DNA of 5,483 bases. Origin: an uncultured Veillonella sp. Lineage in GTDB: Bacteria; Bacillota; Negativicutes; Veillonellales; Veillonellaceae. Shown here piece by piece: positions 1-4,010 of the stretch (positions are counted from its first letter, which is position 1; each line of letters starts with the position of its first letter). A model generated the notes under the pieces. That model searched no databases. It was not told where the DNA came from and saw only the letters and a list, made by a program, of their open reading frames with translations. The translations under genes were made by a program, and so were the position numbers. The stretch covers positions 1 through 5,483 of the forward strand of contig NZ_CAKPTN010000107.1 in the NCBI RefSeq assembly GCF_934190855.1, in the 5' to 3' direction.

Positions 1-222
1 CTCTAGTACTGTAATAGCACGATTTTTATTAGGATCCCGTTTAATATAACCAAACTTTTCAAGAGCGTTCAAATGAGATTGCACAGTAGAAGTGGAACTA
101 AGGCCTACATGGGTACAGATTTCTCGAACAGTAGGACAACGATATTCATTATGTAATGAGTCCTTAATAAAATCTAATATACGGCGCTGTTTAGTATTAA
201 TATCTGTAGCAGGGCGTCTCAC
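1..222 (-). CDS. lexA: LexA repressor, N-terminal part (cut by window edge)
   Basis: Transcriptional repressor of the SOS DNA-damage response; it binds operators as a dimer and is inactivated by RecA-stimulated self-cleavage. Reading leftward, the 74 visible residues form the LexA winged helix-turn-helix domain. It opens with VRRPATDINTKQRRILDFIK, then CPTVREICTHVGLSS (about 29-43), the recognition helix STSTVQSHLNALE (about 43-55) and the wing GYIKRDPNKNRAI (58-70). These match the LexA pattern of T-R-E-I, G-L-S-S and V-x-x-H-L-x-x-L-E-x-x-G-Y-I. The start is GTG at 222-220, with GGAGG (234-230) six bases upstream as a strong ribosome binding site. The cleavage site and the Ser/Lys catalytic dyad of the C-terminal peptidase domain lie outside the window, so intactness cannot be judged. 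A LexA-type operator overlaps its inferred promoter, which implies autoregulation. Confidence 0.95.
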   Translation of the reverse strand, partial: MRRPATDINTKQRRILDFIKDSLHNEYRCPTVREICTHVGLSSTSTVQSHLNALEKFGYIKRDPNKNRAITVLE

Positions 223-309
223 GATGAACCTCCATAGTCAATGTAATGTCAAAATAATATTAATATATATGTGGAAAAATTTACTCATTTCGTACTATAT
301 AATAAAAAC

Positions 310-331
310 ATAAGATAATTACTTATCTTAT
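310..331 (-). repeat. 9-bp perfect inverted repeat at the 5' end of the lexA leader
   Basis: ATAAGATAA (310-318) and TTATCTTAT (323-331) are perfect inverted copies separated by TTAC. The repeat sits where the lexA transcript is predicted to begin, so the RNA could carry an AT-rich hairpin at its extreme 5' end. As DNA it could instead be a protein-binding palindrome. It is not followed on the minus strand by a clean T-run and has no GC-rich stem, so it is unlikely to be a terminator. Confidence 0.5.
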
Positions 332-337
332 ATACCT

Positions 338-367
338 ATTATAGGCAATTTTAAAAGTTTTTGCTAA
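338..367 (-). promoter_or_regulatory. Probable lexA promoter
   Basis: On the minus strand, a perfect -10 TATAAT (343 down to 338) is preceded, after an 18-base spacer, by a 4/6 -35 TTAGCA (367 down to 362). Transcription would begin near 331, giving a leader of about 110 bases before the lexA GTG. SOS box 1 (364-377) covers part of the -35 element, as expected for an autoregulated lexA. The assignment is inferred from position and consensus. Confidence 0.6.
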
Positions 368-377
368 CATTTGTTCT
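364..377. promoter_or_regulatory. SOS (LexA) box 1, lexA-proximal
   Basis: The site reads CTAACATTTGTTCT. Compared with the Gram-positive LexA core GAAC-N4-GTTC it has one mismatch (TAAC for GAAC). It overlaps the -35 region of the inferred leftward lexA promoter and is probably the autoregulatory operator. Confidence 0.6.
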
Positions 378-384
378 AAAACAC

Positions 385-414
385 TTGACCGAACATTCGT
401 TCGTGTGCTAATAT
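385..414 (+). promoter_or_regulatory. SOS-controlled rightward promoter
   Basis: A -35 TTGACC (385-390, 5/6) and a -10 TAATAT (409-414, 4/6) are separated by 18 bases that contain SOS box 2. Transcription would start near 421 and run into the broken gene at 475 and on to the NimA-like gene at 1008. No terminator-like hairpin is seen before 1494. Repression by LexA in undamaged cells and induction after DNA damage follow from the box position. Confidence 0.7.
390..403. promoter_or_regulatory. SOS (LexA) box 2, near-consensus
   Basis: The site reads CGAACATTCGTTCG: a perfect GAAC-N4-GTTC core with the flanking C and G of the Bacillus-type consensus CGAACRNRYGTTCG (13 of 14 positions). It lies wholly in the spacer between -35 and -10 of the rightward promoter, an ideal position to block RNA polymerase. 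It is the strongest site of the three. Confidence 0.9.
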
Positions 415-425
415 AAGCATGTAAA

Positions 426-439
426 CAAACAAATGTTCT
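426..439. promoter_or_regulatory. SOS (LexA) box 3
   Basis: The site reads CAAACAAATGTTCT, 12 of 14 matches to CGAACRNRYGTTCG, with one mismatch in the core (AAAC for GAAC). It begins about five bases downstream of the predicted rightward start site (about 421). Box centres are about 26 bp (box 1 to 2) and 36 bp (box 2 to 3) apart. Confidence 0.6.
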
Positions 440-474
440 CAGATATTATGTTCGATGTAAATGTGAGGTATGAG

Positions 475-991
475 ATGAAAAATATATTGATGATGGTATG
501 AATGTGCTTAACAATCTTGTTCGGCTATAATATGACAAATCCTGTAACAGCTACAAATACACATTGAGCTTAAATATACGACAAGAAAATGTATTAAAAC
601 TATAAATGATGAAGTGTATGTGTTGAAGGAGCAAGGTGCTAAGGAACAAGGTTGTTATAACTACTTAAAAGATATAATGCGTATAGAGGAGTTCAGAAAT
701 AAAACTAGTAAATTTATTGAAGGTTATACTATTAAGATAACTAGTGAGATGTCTTATCTAAAGCCTCCGACAAAAGTAAATTGTACATACGCCGAATTTT
801 CTATTGAGGATGGTTCCATTAAAACTGGATGTATGAATTGGGCCGCTAATACAGGAAAAGGAACAATGCGTGGAATGGAAGCACCTATAGTATTAACGGG
901 GATATATCCTATAAATTGGAAAGAATACTCTAAAGTTGATGATACTAATAGTGGTACTTTTATGTATCTTGTAAATACAATTAGTAAATAA
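475..991 (+). pseudogene. Decayed exported protein of unknown family, SOS-controlled
   Basis: A TGAGGT ribosome binding site (464-469) stands before an ATG at 475. The reading MKNILMMV, then a TGA stop (499-501), then MCLTILFGYNMTNPVTATNT in the same frame has the shape of a signal peptide: basic start, hydrophobic core, likely cleavage after V-T-A. This frame ends at TGA 565-567. The body continues in the next frame, open from 548 to the TAA at 989-991, so one base appears gained (or two lost) around 550-565. The body of about 145 residues is rich in Lys, Thr and Tyr, has three Cys after the signal region, and ends GTFMYLVNTISK; I do not recognise its family. A GTG at 614 could start a shorter protein but has no convincing ribosome binding site. 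What was lost is probably an exported or membrane-anchored protein induced by DNA damage. A sequencing error could explain one lesion, less easily both. Confidence 0.65.
626..655 (+). repeat. Imperfect 15-bp tandem duplication
   Basis: Two adjacent 15-base units (626-640 and 641-655) agree at 12 of 15 positions and encode KEQGA and KEQGC. The copy lies near the start of the mature part of the broken exported protein and looks like a small in-frame expansion. Confidence 0.5.
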
Positions 992-1007
992 AATTAGGAG
1001 ATATATT

Positions 1008-1487
1008 ATGTTTAAACCTATTCGTAATAAGATAAATGAAATAGATCGTGCTGCTACAGAAGCTTTATTACAATCTAATCGCAGAGGTATTTTAGCTATG
1101 AACAGCGATAATGGGTACCCTTATGCTATTCCTATTAATTATTTTTATGATAATGAAACACAGAAAATTTATTTTCATGGAGCTAAAGCTGGTCATAAGG
1201 TAGATGCATTGAAAAATTCAGATAAGGTATGTTTTACTGTATATGGTAATGAGCGTATTGATGAATCTGAATCCTGGGCGCCGTATGTACAAAGTGTAGT
1301 CGTATTTGGAAGATGTCGTTTGCTAGAGGCCGGTTCAGAATCTATAGATCGATTAAAAGAATTTGCTATGAAATATTATCCTAGCGAGCAACTTGTAGAT
1401 GAGAATATTGCTCATGCTGGTAGAGCAGTTCAAATGTTTGAAATCACTATTGAACATATGAGTGGTAAACAAGTACAAGAGAAATAA
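1008..1487 (+). CDS. Pyridoxamine 5'-phosphate oxidase family protein (NimA-like flavoprotein)
   Basis: Cytoplasmic FMN-binding split-barrel protein of 159 residues, the usual length for the group annotated as nitroimidazole resistance (NimA-like) or pyridoxamine 5'-phosphate oxidase-related proteins. Visible signs are the opening helix with D-R-A-A-T-E-A-L-L (13-21), the first strands GILAMNSDNGYPYAIPINY (27-45) and the strand and loop IYFHGAKAGHKVDALK (54-69), the usual flavin-phosphate contact region. The pair DKVCFTVYG (72-80) and SVVVFGRCRLLE (96-107) follows. Members reduce small substrates with bound FMN; the true substrate here is unknown and drug resistance should not be assumed. AGGAG (996-1000) lies seven bases before the ATG. 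The gene begins 16 bases after the broken exported-protein gene and ends just before a strong terminator. It is therefore probably the last gene of the LexA-controlled transcript, unless a weak internal promoter drives it. Confidence 0.85.
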   Translation: MFKPIRNKINEIDRAATEALLQSNRRGILAMNSDNGYPYAIPINYFYDNETQKIYFHGAKAGHKVDALKNSDKVCFTVYGNERIDESESWAPYVQSVVVFGRCRLLEAGSESIDRLKEFAMKYYPSEQLVDENIAHAGRAVQMFEITIEHMSGKQVQEK

Positions 1488-1493
1488 TAGATT

Positions 1494-1520
1494 AGCCCTT
1501 CGCTATGCGAAGGGCTTTTA
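1494..1520 (+). terminator. Rho-independent terminator after the NimA-like gene
   Basis: AGCCCTTCGC (1494-1503) pairs perfectly over 10 bases with GCGAAGGGCT (1507-1516) around a TAT loop and is followed by a short T-run (1516-1519). It begins seven bases after the stop codon at 1487. It separates the SOS-linked unit from the ankyrin/SUKH operon. Confidence 0.93.
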
Positions 1521-1523
1521 CTA

Positions 1524-1552
1524 TACACTCATACTTATAAATGTAATATAAT
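1524..1552 (+). promoter_or_regulatory. Probable promoter of the ankyrin/SUKH operon
   Basis: A perfect -10 TATAAT lies at 1547-1552. The best -35 at 17-base spacing is poor (TACACT, 1524-1529, 3/6), so the promoter may be weak or need an activator. The predicted start is near 1559, about 40 bases before the ATG at 1600. It is the only clear promoter seen for the five rightward genes that follow. Confidence 0.55.
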
Positions 1553-1558
1553 GTAATT

Positions 1559-1571
1559 AGTGATAATCACT
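1559..1571. promoter_or_regulatory. 13-bp palindrome at the operon start site, possible operator
   Basis: AGTGATAATCACT is a perfect palindrome (AGTGAT, central A, ATCACT) starting at the predicted transcription start. It is too short and AT-rich to be a terminator, and its position suits a repressor site. It does not match the LexA boxes upstream, so the regulator is unknown. Confidence 0.4.
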
Positions 1572-1599
1572 TTAAATATATAGTTCATGGGAGAGTGAC

Positions 1600-2661
1600 A
1601 TGATAGATCTAAAGGATTTAGGTACCTTTGAATCTGTACCTGAAATAGTAATAGATATTGTAAAAGGAAATATTGAAGCTTTAGAAAATACATTAGCAGA
1701 TGGTTGGGATATTCATAAACCTGTACAATTGGGTAAGTACAGTGAGTATTCCCCTCTAGAATTGGCATTAGTAATGAACTGTTTGCCAAGTGTTCAATGG
1801 TTAGTTGAACATGGAGCAGATCTAAATGATGAAGAAAATCCAAGCTTCCTATTAGCTGTACGGTATGCTGATCAAGAGATAATAGATTATGTTGTAGATC
1901 ATGGTGCTAACATTCACGGATTGAATTCTGTGGAGGTAGATGCTTTTCAAGCTGCCTTATATGGCAAGAAATATGAGAACCTACAACTGATTCATGACTT
2001 AGGCCATACAGTACAGAAGTATGGCGGTAAAGCTTTTAGAAATGCTATTACAGATGAAAATTATGAGGTTCTAGATTTCTTTATTCATAATGGTGTAGAT
2101 ATTAATTACAATAAGCCTGATTCTGTATATCCTTTTAAGCCGACTCCATTATGTGTAGCTGCTCGGTACGTAGATTTACAGATGTGTAAATACTTGGTAG
2201 AACATGGTGCGGATGTGACTATCACGGAAAAGGATGGTATGCGTCCTTATAGCATTGCCATTGAAAAGGGCGATATGGAAATGGCTGTGTATTTTAAAAA
2301 TCTAGAACCAGCTGAGTATCATGATTTACAGAATAAAATGGATCAATTGAAACCTTTTAAACTACCAAAAGCATTAGTTGCATTTTTAGAGTCGGATAAT
2401 CTTTATTTTGAATTGCCAGAGTCTGATTTTACATCCTTAGAATTTTTCCCTCTAATTGATACAGTGCCATTTAAAGTGGGCCGTCGTAAACTATTACGAC
2501 TATCTAAAGAGCTAGGCGAGTATAATGATTGGCAAATTGTATGGGATCCTAAATCTAAAAAGATTGGTTGTTATGATATAGAGCATCAAGAGTTACATGA
2601 ATTTTGCAAGTTTGATGAGTTTATAGCAGATATGGCAGGTCAATTAGAAACCTTATTCTAA
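1600..2661 (+). CDS. Ankyrin-repeat protein with a C-terminal SUKH-like domain
   Basis: A 353-residue cytoplasmic protein. Residues about 14-235 form ankyrin repeats: units near 14-40, 51-76, 82-106, 114-137, 145-169, 182-208 and a last one from 214. Repeat signatures include SPLELALVMNCLPSVQWLVE, then HGADLN, VDHGANIH, TPLCVAARY and VEHGADVT. A linker with LEPAEYHDLQNKMDQL (235-250) leads to a separate domain at about 252-353. There LPKALVAFLES is followed by strands, W-Q-I-V-W-D (311-316), GCYDIE (323-328) and FCKFDEFIADM (335-345); this order recalls SMI1/KNR4 (SUKH) proteins but is too diverged to assign. Ankyrin repeats bind proteins and are common in toxin-immunity clusters, so binding and neutralising a toxin is a plausible role, by inference from the neighbours. 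GGGAG (1589-1593) six bases before the ATG sets the start. First gene of the proposed operon; the next begins 28 bases after its stop. Confidence 0.88.
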   Translation: MIDLKDLGTFESVPEIVIDIVKGNIEALENTLADGWDIHKPVQLGKYSEYSPLELALVMNCLPSVQWLVEHGADLNDEENPSFLLAVRYADQEIIDYVVDHGANIHGLNSVEVDAFQAALYGKKYENLQLIHDLGHTVQKYGGKAFRNAITDENYEVLDFFIHNGVDINYNKPDSVYPFKPTPLCVAARYVDLQMCKYLVEHGADVTITEKDGMRPYSIAIEKGDMEMAVYFKNLEPAEYHDLQNKMDQLKPFKLPKALVAFLESDNLYFELPESDFTSLEFFPLIDTVPFKVGRRKLLRLSKELGEYNDWQIVWDPKSKKIGCYDIEHQELHEFCKFDEFIADMAGQLETLF

Positions 2662-2689
2662 TGTATATTGTAAAGTTGAGGAGATACAT

Positions 2690-3109
2690 ATGGCAGATGC
2701 AGTTGAGAAAACTTATACAGATTGGTCAATTGATGTAGGTGACTATAAGTATGAAGGAATTACATTGAATGAGGTTGAGCAAAATCTCTACGCTATTGAG
2801 GATCAAGAGCAGGATTTTGTAGTTATATCACCAGCAAAGGCAATTCCGATAGATAATAAATTGTATAACTTTGTACAGGTTTGTAGTGATCAAGATACCG
2901 ATTTATTACATATAGAGCTTAGTGTAACTAATGATGGTGAGCAGGGTGCAATTATATACGGTAAAAACGAGTTAGGCCCTCAAGAGGCATTTCAAATAAT
3001 AGAGGGTTTGATTGCACATCATAAGGTGCCATCATTAGATGATTGGGAAGTCGTACTAGATTTAAGACCAAAAATGGAAAGCTATGTAATGGGTACAAAC
3101 GATGACTAA
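2690..3109 (+). CDS. Small acidic protein of unknown function, candidate immunity protein
   Basis: A 139-residue acidic protein without signal peptide or membrane segment, so cytoplasmic. It begins with TDWSIDVGDYKYEGITLNEV (10-29), then alternating strands: DFVVISPAKAIPI (42-54), YNFVQVCSDQDTDLLHIELS (59-78) and GAIIYGK (86-92). A helix QEAFQIIEGLIAHH (98-111) and a closing VPSLDDWEVV (113-122) follow. I know no named family with certainty; the two-layer alpha/beta order and acidic charge are like small immunity proteins seen beside SUKH genes. GAGGAG (2678-2683) lies six bases before the ATG, a near-ideal ribosome binding site. Its 3' end overlaps the next gene by 8 bases, so the two are probably translated together and may act together. 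Function is inferred from context only. Confidence 0.75.
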   Translation: MADAVEKTYTDWSIDVGDYKYEGITLNEVEQNLYAIEDQEQDFVVISPAKAIPIDNKLYNFVQVCSDQDTDLLHIELSVTNDGEQGAIIYGKNELGPQEAFQIIEGLIAHHKVPSLDDWEVVLDLRPKMESYVMGTNDD

Positions 3110-3461
3110 TCCTGTAATTTATGATGAACAGTTAAGGCAATATACCCTATTCTACGAAGGAATACAGTTTTGCTGGGATGAGAAACCAACAGATACTAAT
3201 TTAGATACGGCAAAGCTATTAGCTGTTAATTACCATAAACATATAGATGCAATTGTAACTTTCATTTATAACGAAATACGAGATTGGTATGGTGATATAA
3301 CTATTGATGACGTGAAATCACGCATTGGTATGCCTATTATTGAACCAGAACGTGATGCTGTAACCTATTGCGAGCAAACCTTTGATGATACCCATATCTT
3401 TTCTTTTACATTTTGGGATGATGAATTCAAAGATTTACATTATTTTGCCATAGATGGATGA
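3102..3461 (+). CDS. Small acidic protein of unknown function, translationally coupled, candidate immunity protein
   Basis: A 119-residue cytoplasmic protein. An N-terminal strand pair (YDEQLRQYTLFYEGIQFCWD, 7-26) is followed by a long helix (about 35-60) ending in FIYNEIRDWYG, the segment ITIDDVKSRIGMPIIEPERD (66-85) and a closing hairpin HIFSFTFWDDEFKDLHYFAI (98-117). The plan of a strand pair, a helix with W-Y, a short 'x-x-D-D-V-x-x-x-I' helix and a final aromatic hairpin resembles the DUF2262/DUF6985 group of small proteins found in immunity clusters. That resemblance is from memory and weak. The ATG sits inside the end of the upstream gene (overlap 3102-3109) with only a weak G-rich site before it, so translation probably depends on ribosomes finishing the upstream gene. 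Confidence 0.72.
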   Translation: MTNPVIYDEQLRQYTLFYEGIQFCWDEKPTDTNLDTAKLLAVNYHKHIDAIVTFIYNEIRDWYGDITIDDVKSRIGMPIIEPERDAVTYCEQTFDDTHIFSFTFWDDEFKDLHYFAIDG

Positions 3462-3508
3462 TATATTTTCCATGATTTTGCTAGTATAACTTATATGTGG
3501 AGTCTATT

Positions 3509-3967
3509 ATGTTATATACACCGAATAACATTTTGTATAAGTATATTCGCTATCGATTTAGACGGATTCAGATTCAGTGCAATATGTTATATGATATAGC
3601 ACCAGAGGAAGAAGATGAGATTTGTCGTAATCTATTAAAAAAGCGAGCGAAGATATTAATTCCCGTTGGCATAGTATATTTTTTGCTTTTTGGGATTATC
3701 TTCGCTTGGCTAGTAGGAACAAGTGAGGACTTAAATCCATTAATGCAATGGGAATTAAGAGTGATAGACTATGTGATACCCATTTTAAATACCATAGATA
3801 TTAAGTGGTATGCATATCCTCTAGATTTATTATGGGTGGCAATTATATTAGCGCCTATAGCGATTATAAATGCATCTCATTATATCATCGTTTCCTATAT
3901 TGTAGATACTATTTTGATACGACGTGAGGTAAAAGCTTTAATCAAAACTTATTCTATGAATGAGTAA
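3509..3967 (+). CDS. Small two-helix membrane protein of unknown function
   Basis: A 152-residue inner-membrane protein. The N-terminus is basic (KYIRYRFRRIQ, 11-21), followed by an acidic patch EEEDE (33-37), NLLKKRAK, and a first membrane helix at about 48-69 (ILIPVGIVYFLLFGIIFAWL). A loop of about 35 residues holds the partly hydrophobic VIDYVIPILNTI. A second long hydrophobic stretch runs from about 104 to 134 and is followed by RREVKALIK. Flanking charges suggest both ends are cytoplasmic. I chose the ATG at 3509 because GTGGAG (3497-3502) is then a well-spaced ribosome binding site; using the GTG at 3497 as a start would consume that site. It lies 47 bases after the previous stop and 43 before the next gene. 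Membrane immunity proteins exist in toxin systems that attack the envelope, but no family is recognised here. Confidence 0.75.
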   Translation: MLYTPNNILYKYIRYRFRRIQIQCNMLYDIAPEEEDEICRNLLKKRAKILIPVGIVYFLLFGIIFAWLVGTSEDLNPLMQWELRVIDYVIPILNTIDIKWYAYPLDLLWVAIILAPIAIINASHYIIVSYIVDTILIRREVKALIKTYSMNE

Positions 3968-4010
3968 TTAAAAAATTAGATTATATCGGTTTAAACTAGG
4001 AGAGAGTATT

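Noticed and set aside
92..313. Open frame of 73 codons on the + strand
   Set aside because: It runs antisense across lexA and its leader, has no convincing ribosome binding site and no recognisable protein features.
442..453. Fourth LexA box, GATATTATGTTC
   Set aside because: Only the GTTC half matches well; the left half has two mismatches to GAAC, too weak to call.
499..501. TGA read as tryptophan or as a recoded codon in the signal peptide
   Set aside because: Other genes in the window use TGG for tryptophan and TGA as a stop (for example 3459-3461). No selenocysteine-type hairpin was identified, and a second lesion follows, so decay is simpler.
526..531. TATAAT as a second promoter for the NimA-like gene
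   Set aside because: It falls inside the signal-peptide coding stretch and has no acceptable -35 at 16-18 bases upstream.
614..991. Intact gene starting at GTG 614
   Set aside because: No ribosome binding site precedes this GTG, the same frame is open upstream to 548, and a good ribosome binding site plus signal-peptide-like reading begins at 475. A broken longer gene explains more of the sequence, though a residual short product cannot be excluded.
1535..1843. Open frame of 102 codons on the - strand
   Set aside because: It is antisense to the start of the ankyrin gene and crosses its promoter; the Leu/Tyr/His-rich product looks like a shadow of the coding strand.
3497..3967. Start of the membrane protein at GTG 3497
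   Set aside because: That GTG is part of the GTGGAG ribosome binding site for the ATG at 3509.
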